From Diplodia intermedia (Eukaryota; Ascomycota; Dothideomycetes; Botryosphaeriales; Botryosphaeriaceae): a DNA stretch of 64,000 nucleotides. The notes beneath the pieces were generated by a model. That model was not told the origin of the DNA. It made no database searches and saw only the letters and a list, made by a program, of their open reading frames with translations. Both the position numbers and the translations under genes were made by a program. Positions within the stretch are counted from its first letter, which is position 1. Each line of letters opens with the position of its first letter. This document shows positions 9,890 to 19,874 of this stretch, one piece after another. The stretch spans positions 460,766 through 524,765 of the forward strand of contig JAKEKT010000013.1 of NCBI GenBank assembly GCA_021495925.1, given 5' to 3'.

Positions 9890-11418
9890 TCACTCAACAC
9901 CCGATGCATTTTTCCGCAAGTCCGCCACCCGCCTGCGCTCACCACCCTCGAACCGCTCAAACGCATCCAACAGTCCCCGGAAGTTCCCACGCGCCTCGCC
10001 CTGCCATTGCTTGGCACGGAAGCAACTCCAAAGAAGCTCCATCACGTCGACCGTAGGAGCAGCGTCGTTGCGTTCGCCTTCATCACGGTTGGTGGTGGTA
10101 GTGGTGACTGTTCCGCCGCCGTTGCCATCGCTGCTGCCTTTCTCATCGCTGCTGCCGCCGCTCTCATCGCCATCGTTGTCGTCGTTGTCATCGTCGCCGT
10201 CACTGTCGTCATCGGCGTCGCTGCGACACAAAGCCATCAGCCGTTCCCCACAAGCCTCGACCAGATGCTCCATCCCGAACCAGGGGTCAGGCTCGGAGCC
10301 AGAGTCGACGACGTCCGGTGATCTGCTACCGGCTTGGAACGCGTGCCCGACTCGCGCACCCAGCACGTCTTGCGCTACGGCCCCTCACTCCTCTCCACCC
10401 GTCGTCGTCTCCTGCGAATGCCAGCGCTCGACGTCAGGAGCAAGAGATGCATGCAGCACGTCGGGCGCGGGGCGAGGCGTGAGGCGCACCTAGCTCCGAC
10501 ATGAACGCGTGCCAGTTGCCGTCGGTGTCGGCGTCGGTGTCGGTGTCGTGGGGGTCCGTCGTCGTTGTCGAGAGTGGAGCGAGCGAGGCGGCCATGCTCT
10601 CGCCGGCTGCGTGTTGTGCAGGAGGTGGTCGTACGTGCAAGTCGTACACCTTCGAGCACCGCCCCGAAGCTGGCAGACGCGTACCGCTCGATCCAGACGC
10701 GCTCGAAGGTCGCGAGCGAGCTGCTGCGTCGTCGTCCGCTCGAAGTGGCACGTGTCGGTGTACCGCAGCATGTCCCATGTCGAGCCAGTACTTCGTCGGG
10801 GCCGTGTAGAAGTGCGCGCGCTCTCGGCCAGGCTGAGCGCGAGCGAGGCGCACCTGGTGCAAAAGCCCTTGTTCCGAGAGGGTGGTGGGGAAGCTGCGGG
10901 ATGTCGATGATCGGCTCTTCGACAGATTTTTGAAGCAGGGTTCTGCCGATGCGCGCCTGGTAGGACGGACGGACGGACGGCGCAGTTGGTGTAGAGGTCG
11001 CGGATGGCTTTGGGACCCTGCCAGCGAGCGAGGATGTCCCATACCTGGCCGCGGCTGAAGTCGTCGGCATTGAGGCATTCGTCGAAGCGGACGTGTAGAG
11101 GGTGTGCGTCATGAGCGATTCTCTGACCAGTCTGAAGCTGCGACGAGGAGACGGCACGGAAAGAGTCGTTGAAGTGACAGAGTCTGACGTCATTTCTATG
11201 AGCTTCGGAATGGAGCTGGACAGATTAGTAGAAGCATTCAGATGTCCCGCTGACAACTTACTATGACGTGCTTGATGATTTCCAGGCGAACCGAGTCGTA
11301 CAGATCTCGATGAGTATCTCATTGGGGCAATCTGGCAGGGATACCACTGTTTTTGCGTACGGAGAAGATGTGTGGGGGCAATGGGAAGGTTGAGATGGTA
11401 GAGGGCTTGGAAGTTCAC
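9890..11418 (-). pseudogene. Broken F-box-like protein gene
   Basis: Coherent peptides of an F-box-like fungal protein lie on the minus strand but in different frames. In order from 11418: LPDCPNEILIEI (F-box-like start), YDSVRLEIIKHVI ending at a GTAAGT donor, then after an acceptor LHVRFDECLNADDF and GQVWDILARWQGPKAIRDLY, then KYWLDM, YTDTCHFERTTTQQLA, FERVWIERYASASFGAVLEG, and finally an Asp/Ser-rich linker and WSCFRAKQWQGEARGNF up to the stop at 9890. At least four single-base frame changes would be needed to read them as one protein. Either the gene is dead, or the assembly has indels in this GC-rich stretch. Confidence 0.5.
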
Positions 11419-11741
11419 ATAGCTCTAATGGACTTGAAGAGGTTTTTATATGTAGTACTATGCTGAAGCATGGGCAAGCATTTCCCAGAGCAGTCGGCGT
11501 ACGCGAGGTCATAATTTTGGCTGCGGCACAGCTCAGTTGGGCTGGGTCACTAAGGACATCCACGCGCCGGTAAGCCTCGCCAAGATGGCGCGTCCGCCCA
11601 TGTACCGGCACCCGTCCATCACCAGCACCCCGGAAGCCCCACATCAGCGACCTCGAAGCCCCACACCCGCGCACAAAATCCTTGCCATGAGGAACGCCTT
11701 CGCCCATGCAGTGTGCGCTCAAAGCCCCACACTCCATGTCC

Positions 11742-12224
11742 TCAGAGCCCCACACCAGCAACAAACGCAATCCGCAGCCCGAACCCAAACCACGTCAAGC
11801 CCTGATTGCCCCAATCCTGCCACCGCGTCCACGCGCGGGGGTCGTAGAACACCTCGGGCTGCCCCGCCGCATCCGCAATCAACTTGAGCGCCCACAGGTG
11901 ACCGATGTCGGACGAGACGATGATGCTGGCGAGGACGAGGCGCCAGATGTCGCGGCGCTGCGTGCCGACGTAGCGCAGCACGCCCAGTTCGACGAAGGCG
12001 AAGAGCACGTAGAGCGAGGCCACCTGCCACAGTAGCATCGTCTCGATGGGGGTTTGGTGGAGCGTCTGCGCGTGCAGGGCGGGCGGCGTGATGATTTGCA
12101 GCGTTTTGGTCGGCGACGCGACGTAGATGTAGGCGCCGTTGAGCGCGAAGATGGGCTCCAGGAAGGTGAAGAAGGCCCGGTAGATGAGCGGGATCTGCTT
12201 CGGGGGGTTGGTGGTGGGCGCCAT
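11742..12224 (-). CDS. DUF7704-type integral membrane protein
   Basis: A 160-residue intronless protein with four hydrophobic segments: FFTFLEPIFALNGAYIYVA, MLLWQVASLYVLFAFVEL, WRLVLASIIVSSDIGHLWAL, and a C-terminal GLTWFGFGLRIAFVAGVGL. An N-terminal aromatic/Pro motif (IPLIYRAFFTFLEP), TMLLWQVASLY and SDIGHLWALK fit the fungal DUF7704 family as I remember it. Function is unknown. A TATATA element on the complementary strand lies near 12309-12316, about 85 bp upstream of the ATG. Confidence 0.75.
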   Translation of the reverse strand: MAPTTNPPKQIPLIYRAFFTFLEPIFALNGAYIYVASPTKTLQIITPPALHAQTLHQTPIETMLLWQVASLYVLFAFVELGVLRYVGTQRRDIWRLVLASIIVSSDIGHLWALKLIADAAGQPEVFYDPRAWTRWQDWGNQGLTWFGFGLRIAFVAGVGL

Positions 12225-12427
12225 GATGGGTGGGGTTGCGGTGGGTGGGCGCAGGTCTGGTTGTTGACGGGAGGCGATGGGATGCGGACTGGGCGGGGTT
12301 GGATGGAATACGATATATACGATGCTCCGGTTAAGGTTCTGGCGCGGATATCACGGAAATGAAAGCCGAGCCTAAAACTCGCGCGTCAGCACTTAATTGG
12401 CACATCAGTAGTCTGTGACCGTGGGCG

Positions 12428-12967
12428 TCATCCTGGATTCAGGTAGTAGATATCTCTGCTCGATGCGCCCATCTCTTGCTTGACAACCTCCGGCTGCTGG
12501 GCGATTGAAGCCATGTCCATCACAAGCAGCGTGGTAAGCCTGTCCGCTGCCCGCATTTGAACCTTGGCAATGCACGTGACGAAAGCAAATGCATCTGCTT
12601 CACTGGTTGAGTCCCAAAGACGAATTCTTTCACCCGTGTATTTGGCTTTCCTTGGGGCGGAGTAGAAGACATATAGCTCGAAAAGGGAACCTTCGGCACA
12701 GAGGGCGTGCAGGCGGTTGAGGATGCGGAGGGAGGCGGCGGCAGCGAACGAGGCCTGGTTCTGCGCACCGGACAGATTCCACCAGCGGCCCCGGAGTAGA
12801 CTTCACAAACGAGGAAAGGGAAAGGCCGCCTTCGGCTGCTTTAAAGGGTTAGAAACCAGCTCGCCTGTCTCACAGAGCGAATCGTGCGCGTTGCGCCAGT
12901 CAGACAGCACGTTTGCGGCAGCGTTCCACCCGGAGAGACAGAGCTGGAGATCGGGACGAGGCGGCAT
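12428..12967 (-). CDS. Hypothetical protein, about 147 residues
   Basis: This gene is easy to miss because its long second exon has no early ATG. Exon 1 (12857-12967) starts at ATG with PPRPDLQLCLSGWNAAANVL. Exon 2 (12428-12760) reads ASFAAAASLRILNRLHALC, SLFELYVFYSAPRKAKYTGE, VTCIAKVQMRAADRLTTLLV and ends DIYYLNPG. Both have strong protein-like composition in one frame with frame-consistent ends. The junction is the weak point: a GTTTCT donor and a GCGCAG acceptor (96-bp intron, phase 0). No known domain is recognised; it looks alpha-helical and soluble. Confidence 0.5.
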
Positions 12968-13171
12968 TAGCTGTGCACTTGACCGCGAGACTTGGGGAGC
13001 GGCGTTGCGTGGCAGGTCAGCGTCCCAAGCCTGGCCTCAAGACAGCTTGATGCATTTTTGTAACCCGATTTCGAAGCGAACGTCATCGAGGCGCCAGGTG
13101 GCGTCGTTGGCATCGTCTCAGGCCAGCTCGCGGGCGCAAGCGCAGAAGCGCGAGGCCGACCGGCTCAGCTC

Positions 13172-13744
13172 TCAGGCTGCGGCGAGCTTTGGGTCCGAGA
13201 AGACGGCATCGACGGCCTCCGGGACGGGCGCAGGCAGCAAATCCCAGATCTCGGTCACTATCCCCGCCTTCCCGATCAACCCCCGGTATTCCTTTGCCTG
13301 TGTGGTGCGCAATGGCGACGTTGCATGCGTGCTGATCGGCCCGGGCTCGGAAGCGGCATCTTCAGAGAGGAGGGAGATGGGCTCGGGTGCGGGTGCAGAT
13401 GCAGGTGGAATGGCGGCGGCGGCAGTGTCGGTGATCAGGCGGCGATGGAACGGACGGCGGCGCCGCTGGCAGTGGGCGACCGCACGGGGTGGACATCTTC
13501 AGGCTGTTCGTAGGGACAATCGGAGCGCCTGCGCTTCCGCGGGGGCGTGGCGTCATCGAAGTTGGGCGACTGACCGCGTGTCCGGCGCGGGGTGAGAGGG
13601 AAACGCGATTTGTTTGTTTGTGGAACGGCGACTCTGGGCACAGCAGGCGTGTAACGGAAGAATTGGGCCCCACCCCGCCAATCTTGCCCACGTAGGCAAT
13701 TGAATCCAGAACTGGGCGAATTCATCCTTATCTTGAACTGCCAT
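13172..13744 (-). CDS. Small nuclear-type protein, frame uncertain
   Basis: Exon 1 (13692-13744) encodes MAVQDKDEFAQFWIQLP and joins through a 58-bp intron to a frame reading PQTNKSRFPLTPRRTRGQS and PPRKRRRSD, a likely nuclear localisation signal; this frame stops at 13435. A second frame, open from about 13499 to 13172, carries equally protein-like sequence: PEPISLLSEDAASEPGPIST, KEYRGLIGKAGIVTEIWDLL, EAVDAVFSDPKLAAA. I could not find an intron joining the two without losing the basic region; a GTCAGT..GAAG intron would be in phase but removes it. So this is either an 83-residue protein followed by a remnant, or one gene with a frame break near 13436. Family unknown. Confidence 0.45.
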
Positions 13745-13961
13745 CGACGGCCGGTCATTGGCTTCAACTGCACACATAAGTAGGAGACCAGACGTGGGTG
13801 GAGGCTCATTGTTGGCGGGGACGGCGTGGCGCGTGATTGGTTGCTTTCAAGCTTGCTCCTGGTTTTTGCCGGTCGCTTCTCTTCCGCTTTCTCTCCCGCC
13901 CTCCGCCGCCCCCCACCATCGAATCCACGCCTCATGCCATCGTTCGCCCCTCCATCCTCCC

Positions 13962-14650
13962 ATGGATCGCGCTCGAATCCACGACTGGCTCGGTAAGTAC
14001 TGGCCGCCCGCGCTGGACCTGCAGCCAGCTTCGTTCAATCGCCGTCGCGGCTGCGCCCGAGATTGCCTGCCCATGACCCCGCCACGCCGCCCCGGACTCT
14101 GACTCTCCTCGCTCGGGGTTCCATGCCTCTGCCCTCGCTCCTCGACGCTCCACCGCGCAAGCGCCTGCGCTCTTCCGCCAGCTCTGTCACGCCTCGCTCC
14201 AGACAGACCTACCCTGCCAGCCACCGCTTCCGTCCCAGCCTCCTGCACCCGAACGGCGTCGTCATCCCGAACGACACCCACCTCATCCCTGCGGACGTGT
14301 TGGCCGACGTGCGTCGCATACTTGATACTGAGGGAGCCGGTGCCCGCTGAGTGGCTTGCCGGGTGGTGTCACGCGATAACGCGCGTGCAGGACCAGCCCG
14401 AGGAAGGAAGTCCATGCCCGCGCTCTCGGTAGAGGGCTCCGCGTGTTTTCGACCTCCGCCCACCTCGAGCACCTCGTGCACCGCAACAGTCATGGTCTTC
14501 TCTTCTCGCTCGAAGCCATTGCGCCTCTTCTTATCACAGAAAGCACCCTCGTACCTCTGCCGCTGCCCTTTCATGCTCCGTCATCGGCCGCACCCTGTAG
14601 TTTTTTATCCACGTCGTCTCCGATGACGCCAGAACTTATCATGTGACTAC
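13962..14650 (+). pseudogene. Decayed gene, PDDEXK nuclease-like N-terminus (tentative)
   Basis: Starts with MDRARIHDWLGKYWPPALD at a good ATG, then continues in a second frame with LPSLLDAPPRKRLRSSASS and VIPNDTHLIPADVLADVRRI before a stop at 14348. A third frame nearby reads EWLAGWCHAITRVQ. A short IHxWL start, a Pro/Ser/Arg-rich basic linker and an IPxxVLxDVRxI block are what I recall from large fungal families annotated PD-(D/E)XK nuclease-like. The only available intron (13993-14024) would be 32 bp, too short, so a frame break is more likely. The conserved catalytic core is not recognisable. Confidence 0.3.
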
Positions 14651-14726
14651 CGTCGATCAAGCTGCGGTCTACTCATCTCATCCTTGACCGAGTCCTCGAC
14701 CGAGCCAACGACACGTTTATATCACC

Positions 14727-14960
14727 ATGCGTTTCTCCATTGTCGGTGTTTGCCTCGTTCTGGCCGCTACGCTCGGCCAGGCCAGTCCCGTCAACACCAC
14801 ACCCAATGACGTCAGCAACGATGTAAGATAGCCCTTCTTCTCTTCGAAATCTTGTATCTTGAAGAAGCGAGAGTGGCACATATGCTCATGTCGGTAGAGG
14901 GCCGACAACCTGTACTTTCGCCTACGTTGATTTCACGGATAATGATGATTGAAATAGCAA
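14727..14960 (+). CDS. Small secreted protein candidate
   Basis: The ATG at 14727 opens MRFSIVGVCLVLAATLGQAS, a signal peptide with a cleavage site near residue 19, followed by PVNTTPNDVSND. A GTAAGA donor follows at 14823. Two adjacent acceptors near 14897-14900 (GGTAG, then GAG) give second exons of about 10 or 21 residues, ending at stops near 14931 or 14965. The mature peptide would be about 25-40 residues. It has no cysteines in exon 1, so it is not a classical Cys-rich effector. The end of the gene is uncertain. Confidence 0.4.
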
Positions 14961-15080
14961 TTATCTAGCTGATGAAAAAATGACAGGATTGGAGGGAGTG
15001 ACATCAGCAATTTCAAGTGCAATGAACAAGAGTGTGCATGAGAGATCTGAGGGTCCAATTCTGGAAAGTGCTTGAGCCTT

Positions 15081-16853
15081 CTACGTAATATGGAATGACT
15101 CCAACATCACATTCTCGTCCCCTTCCATCATCGCTTCTCCATCCATAACACCGTGAAGATAAGTCTCACAAAGGAATTCGAACCGAACAGTCATACATGA
15201 CTCAACTTGTCGAAGAAGAAAAGGGACCTCGCCGCCAAGCAAGACGCAGACGACATCTCCTGCGTGGATGCCCTTGTGGCCGAGACCGAAATAACCACAT
15301 CCTGTAAGAAACATGTCCATTTCGTCAACTATGTGGCACATGGATTTTGAGATCTCTTTCCATATCGCATCAGGCAGACCGCTCGTCAGATCGTCGTCCT
15401 TCAAGACGTAGTTTCCACAAGAAGACAGGTACTTCTGCTTGAATTCATCGTTGACCCTGCTCGAGACTCCCGACCGATCTGCTGTGAGGGTTCTGAACAA
15501 AGCCTTCCAGTGAGCCTCTCCGGTAAAAGGGTATGTACTGTTGGAAGCTATCATGTCGGCCAGCTCAGTCAGTCGAGACTCTGTTAGTAGCATAGGGCTG
15601 TTGTCTTCTTGTCCAAGGAAATCTTTGATGTGAATGACTCGGTCGATTGTGTCGATGCGTTTGCCCCGAATGGAAATGGCCGTTGTTTCTTCGGACCCTT
15701 TGAGCACTGCGACATCCGATACCGTGTTACCGGCGGCACGAAAGAACTTCTCAGGTGCAAATCGGTAGTATCTTTGCAGAACACCTCCCATACTTTTTGG
15801 CTGAGTCCAGTCCGGCACCCACGAAGGAAGATCAAGGCCAGTGGTCTGTCGATGGTATAGAATGACGGACGATAGCACGCGCAAGTCTTTCCGGCTCTCT
15901 AGAAGGTGTATTGCGCAATCGACATAGACATCTTCAACATCCTTGTTGTAGTCGACATTGATACCATCGGTAAAAGATTTGCTACCAATAGCCTTCAGAG
16001 CGTAGACCTTGTCCCGGGCGTCCTGGCACTTCTTGTTTCGAGAATCCAGAAACAGAATCCGCAAATCCAGAGCCTCGTCGCGATTTCGAGAATTTTCAGC
16101 AAGGAAGCAGTCTCTCCACATTCCGAGGCTGGTTATTTGAGCAGTAGTCCTGGTGAATGGAAAGTACCCGGAACCAGTCATTCGAGAAACGCCCTGGAAA
16201 ACTGTGTCAAACGGTAGGAGTAACTCGCCGCAACAAACCATTGCCTCTTTGGCGGAAACCACTTCTTGAACCACCCACGCACGTTCGAAGTATGGGCGAA
16301 TGATTGTGCATTCAACTGCTTTTGTCCTTTCTGTCATGGTGCTTTGTAGATTGCGGGAGGTGATCCTGGCGTTTTTGGTTCCATCGTTGACGGCGAACTT
16401 TGCCAATGTGTCGAAGGCAATCTTGCTGAAGTTGTCCGCTTTGCCCAGCCAAACGAGGACTCGGCTGGCATTGGCGTAGATATCGCCCATGATCATCACT
16501 TGAGATGACTTCTCCATTTTGTCTTGCTGATTGATGCAGATGGCGTCGATCCAAATTTTCCTGGTTGACTTCCCACTCCTTGTCAGTTCATGCCGCAGGT
16601 GTTCCAGTGCGTCGTGCAGGTTGCTTTGGATGGCGAAAGAGTGCTGGTTTAGCATGACGGCGTGAGTCCTCTCTGAACTTCCCCAGACGTACGAGAGGGC
16701 TTCATACTCCGGGGCAGTGTTTAGGAGATGAGTGTTCATTGTTGCTTGGATGATGCTCGCATCGCTTTCTTCTTTCTCACAATTGAAATGGAGTTCTAAT
16801 AGCCGGATTGACGATCCGCAGACAGAGAGTGGAACCGATTGGTAAATTTCCAT
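15081..16853 (-). CDS. HET-domain (heterokaryon incompatibility) protein
   Basis: A 590-residue intronless protein. All three signature blocks of the HET domain are intact: APEYEALSYVWGSS (about residues 48-60), KIWIDAICINQQD (about 99-111) with MGDIYANASRVLVWLG after it, and RPYFERAWVVQEV. The ATG at 16853 is used; an extension upstream has only a TTG. HET domains trigger cell death when genetically different hyphae fuse, and many are N-terminal effector parts (TIR-like fold) of larger proteins. Here the C-terminal 350 residues have no repeats I recognise and end in a short conserved-looking block (GHKGIHAGDVVCVLLGGEVP), typical of HET proteins that act alone. A TATAAG element lies about 95 bp upstream (16947-16953, minus strand). 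Confidence 0.92.
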   Translation of the reverse strand: MEIYQSVPLSVCGSSIRLLELHFNCEKEESDASIIQATMNTHLLNTAPEYEALSYVWGSSERTHAVMLNQHSFAIQSNLHDALEHLRHELTRSGKSTRKIWIDAICINQQDKMEKSSQVMIMGDIYANASRVLVWLGKADNFSKIAFDTLAKFAVNDGTKNARITSRNLQSTMTERTKAVECTIIRPYFERAWVVQEVVSAKEAMVCCGELLLPFDTVFQGVSRMTGSGYFPFTRTTAQITSLGMWRDCFLAENSRNRDEALDLRILFLDSRNKKCQDARDKVYALKAIGSKSFTDGINVDYNKDVEDVYVDCAIHLLESRKDLRVLSSVILYHRQTTGLDLPSWVPDWTQPKSMGGVLQRYYRFAPEKFFRAAGNTVSDVAVLKGSEETTAISIRGKRIDTIDRVIHIKDFLGQEDNSPMLLTESRLTELADMIASNSTYPFTGEAHWKALFRTLTADRSGVSSRVNDEFKQKYLSSCGNYVLKDDDLTSGLPDAIWKEISKSMCHIVDEMDMFLTGCGYFGLGHKGIHAGDVVCVLLGGEVPFLLRQVESCMTVRFEFLCETYLHGVMDGEAMMEGDENVMLESFHIT

Positions 16854-17696
16854 GGTCAAGTGTGTTTCATGCTCTCGATTCGGGAGTGACGTATGTCCGC
16901 AGATAGGCAGCTAGCGTTGACCTCTCGTCTGGTCAAGACAGTCGCGATCCTTATATGTGGACTGATGTTTGTACGACCGGCGCAATATGCCACCTACGTG
17001 GCAATTGTCTGTGCCTTTCCATATGCTGTGCTTGGTGTAAATCAATAACAACGATGTTCCAGCCTTGCTCACCGGTCGCTGGTTCTGAAAATGGGCTGTA
17101 CGCCACGCTTCTAATCGACCATTTATTCTTTAGCTGGCAAAGCCACTCAGATACTGTACTGGCTCTGCCAAAGCCACTGTGTCAGACTTGTCATCAGTAA
17201 GATTTATATGATTGGTTGTATGAGATCACTTCAGCTGCGATTGCGATGATGAGCATCACAGCTACCTTTCCGGTTTGACATGCTGACATACATATGCAGC
17301 AAAGTTCGGAACTGGGTGAGATCGGCGTGATGGACCCGAGTGCGAGCGAATAAAATCACCGACAATGATCTCTCGCTACAGAACCTTGCGTTGATTGCGC
17401 GGCTAATGAGATTCAACTGTTCTGTGCGGGGTCGCCTGGTATTCGGCTAAAGTCGATTTCATCAATCTCAGATATTGACTGTTGAAGCGTCCTGGGCCTC
17501 TATCTATAAGTCGTGCCAACTCTTCATAAGAGTTGAACCCGAGAAAGGCAGAAGTTGTATCGTTCGGACCCTTACTTCAGTGTAAAGATTCTCCGCTGGT
17601 ATGAGCTCACTGGCAGATTACACGACGTCAATTTAAGTTACTGAATTCGCAAGCAGTATCTACCCCGCCTCGGTACACTTGACATCACCATCAACC
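16854..17696. promoter_or_regulatory. Divergent promoter region, HET gene and phosphatase gene
   Basis: 843 bp between the starts of two divergent genes. It holds a TATAAG for the leftward HET gene near 16950 and a TATAAG for the rightward gene near 17507. I see no exon or repeat. Confidence 0.4.
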
Positions 17697-18640
17697 ATGG
17701 CTTTGTCCACCCTGGAGCTTCAAGAGCTATGTGACTTCCTTGTATGTGTGGGAAAAGAAGGCGGCCAAATCATTGTTTCCGCAAACCCTTCAGTGTCCGA
17801 CTTCGCGGCCAAAAAGAACTGTAAGCTGTACGTACGACCGTCAGAAGCTTGTGCTGATGCTTAGAGTCAGCTGCCGACATCGTCACGGAAACAGACACTG
17901 CTGTCGAGCGGATAGTCCAAACGAAACTGAAGTCTAGATATCCGACATTCGACTTTGTTGGGGAAGAGACGTTCAAAGCCGACCAACGAATCACCGATGC
18001 ACCTACATTCATCGTAGACCCAATCGACGGGACCTCCAACTTCGTTCATGGATTTCCGGCCGTCTGTATCTCTCTTGGCTTCGTTGTTGACAAGGAACCC
18101 ACCGTTGGCGTTGTCTACAACCCATTCCTCGACGAGCTCTACACCGCAGTCAAGGGACGCGGAGCATTCTATCAGCGCGCCGGCAACGAACGCCAGGCGT
18201 TGCCGCTCCACTCGAGTCCCTTGCGAGGCCTGGGTCCGGCATGTATTGGGATTGAGTGGGGAAGCGACCGGGAGGGCGTGAACTTCGAGCTCAACCTCAA
18301 AGTTTTCACCACTCTAGCGAGGACGCGAGCAACCGGCGGGCGCTTTGTCAATTCACTTCGGTGTACAGGATCATCCGCCATCACAATTTGCCGCGTTGCA
18401 GCGGGACAGCAAGACATGTTCTGGGAGTGTGGGAACTGGGCCTGGGATGTTGCTGCCGCATGGTGCATCCTGAACGAAGCGGGCGGGATGATCGTTGACG
18501 GACATCCTGGCGAGTGGTATCCACCAATCAACAACAGGAGGTATCTGGCTGTCAGGCCGGCACCCAGTGGCCAGAGGGAGATTATTGAAGAGTTTTGGGA
18601 TGTCATCGGAGATGATAGATCGACATACGGCCCCTCTTAA
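17697..18640 (+). CDS. Inositol monophosphatase-like phosphatase
   Basis: Two exons (17697-17820, 17871-18640) with a 50-bp intron give 297 residues. The acceptor AGAGTCAG is chosen because it restores KKNSADIVTETD, the conserved N-terminal block; nearer acceptors create a stop. The metal site is complete: VGEET (about residues 71-75), IVDPIDGTSNFVHG (about 89-102) and NWAWDVAAAWCILNEAGG near 230. The fold hydrolyses inositol monophosphates with Mg2+; fungal relatives include QutG-type proteins of quinate clusters. No quinate genes lie nearby, so substrate is uncertain. Confidence 0.9.
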
Positions 18641-18891
18641 CCTGTATCTTGCACGGTGTTAACCTCGAAGTTGCGCCAGCAGCAGTCCCCAGCCACGCAA
18701 GGTCGAACAGTTCGGGCGGGCATCTGAATGAAGATTGCAGCGACTTTAGGCACTCGGATAGTCATAGAACATGGTCGATTGTCTACCATAGGAAAATTAT
18801 GAATGGATGGGGGGGCCCCAAGAAACATACTTTCAATATCTATCCCGCTTGAACACCACGCAGTGAGTCCTGTGGTTTTCTATGGTCGGAA

Positions 18892-19544
18892 TCAAGCCTT
18901 TTTCAAGTCGCCCCCACTAACGTTCTCCCGAGCGAGGCTCCCATCCATATTCTCTATATCATATAAGTTGTCCAGTTTAGCCGTTCGGATGCGAAAAGGT
19001 CCCAAGACACCATTGATGCCACCAGTTTTCGGAAGAAGACAGACTTGATCGTTCGGCCGGAAAGAGTGTCTGCGAAGCCAAGATTTCACGAACGGCTCTA
19101 ATAGAGTGGCAGTCTGGATGACCTTGTTTCCAAAGCTTACTGCTCGCGAAAGTCGCTGTATTTTGGATGTTTTTGACGTGCTTGTTGAAGCGCGGGACTT
19201 GGCTCCTCGGTCACTCATCTTCTGCGAGTTCACTACTTATATCGTATGAGTCTTCAAATTCTGGCATATTTGATCGTGCCGTGGTGTAATTGACTTACAC
19301 AACGCTGAGGAGGTTGAGATGGCTCGTCGATGGTAGCTGTTTCCATCGTAATAGCGCGGATTTCTTATAAGTATGAGTTGCCGTGCCATCCTTACCTGGT
19401 AATGTCACTAGAAGGGGGGTTGCTGAGGCGCGTGACTGGGTGGGCGCTGTGGCGATATGGTGGTGGTCCGGTGGGGGGTTGGACGGTTTTGAAGTTGCAA
19501 TCGGAGTAGTAGCCTGGAGATGTGGGGCTGTAGGATTTCCGCAT
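18892..19544 (-). CDS. Unknown protein, GING-GPF-LARENVSG family (member 2)
   Basis: The secure part is the last exon, 18892 to about 19218, whose end carries TGGINGVLGPFRIRTAK, NLYDIENMDGSLARENVSGG, the same module as the gene at 4178-5295. Before it is a basic, Ser/Thr-rich stretch (SRASTSTSKTSKIQRLSRAV). An upstream exon likely starts at the ATG at 19544 (MRKSYSPTSPGYYSDC) and runs Pro-rich to a GTAAGG donor near 19393. The connection between them needs one or two introns, possibly with a tiny exon between CTCCTCAG and GTAAGT near 19296-19301; I could not settle this. If only the last exon is used, the protein is 108 residues from the ATG at 19218. Function unknown. Confidence 0.55.
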
Positions 19545-19874
19545 GCTTGGGGATAGCGATGATCGCGCTGGGGTATGGCGGGGAGAGCTGGAGAAGTCAC
19601 GGTTACGAAAAGGCGGCGGATGGTTTTTATAGTGGTATGGTCGAACTCTACCCGTCCAGCCAGTTGAAAAGATACATACTGCCACTACCTGGGCAGTCGC
19701 ATCGCTCTTCGCAACTATTGATGAGCTGTTACTTGGCTACGCCAGGCAGCAGCAGGCAACAGACGTCCGTGCGTGACTGCGCCACAATTCATGCCACTTA
19801 AGCTTCTGATTCCCACTTCCAGCCGGACCTGGCTCGACATCACTCAACTTTTGCAAAGATCCCATACATACGTT

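Noticed and set aside
12717..13595. A 292-codon rightward open frame
   Set aside because: Low-quality composition without motifs; the opposite strand carries better exons of two small genes.
13993..14024. A 32-base intron joining the two frames of the nuclease-like gene
   Set aside because: It is in phase, but below the length at which fungal introns are normally spliced; listed as a frame break instead.
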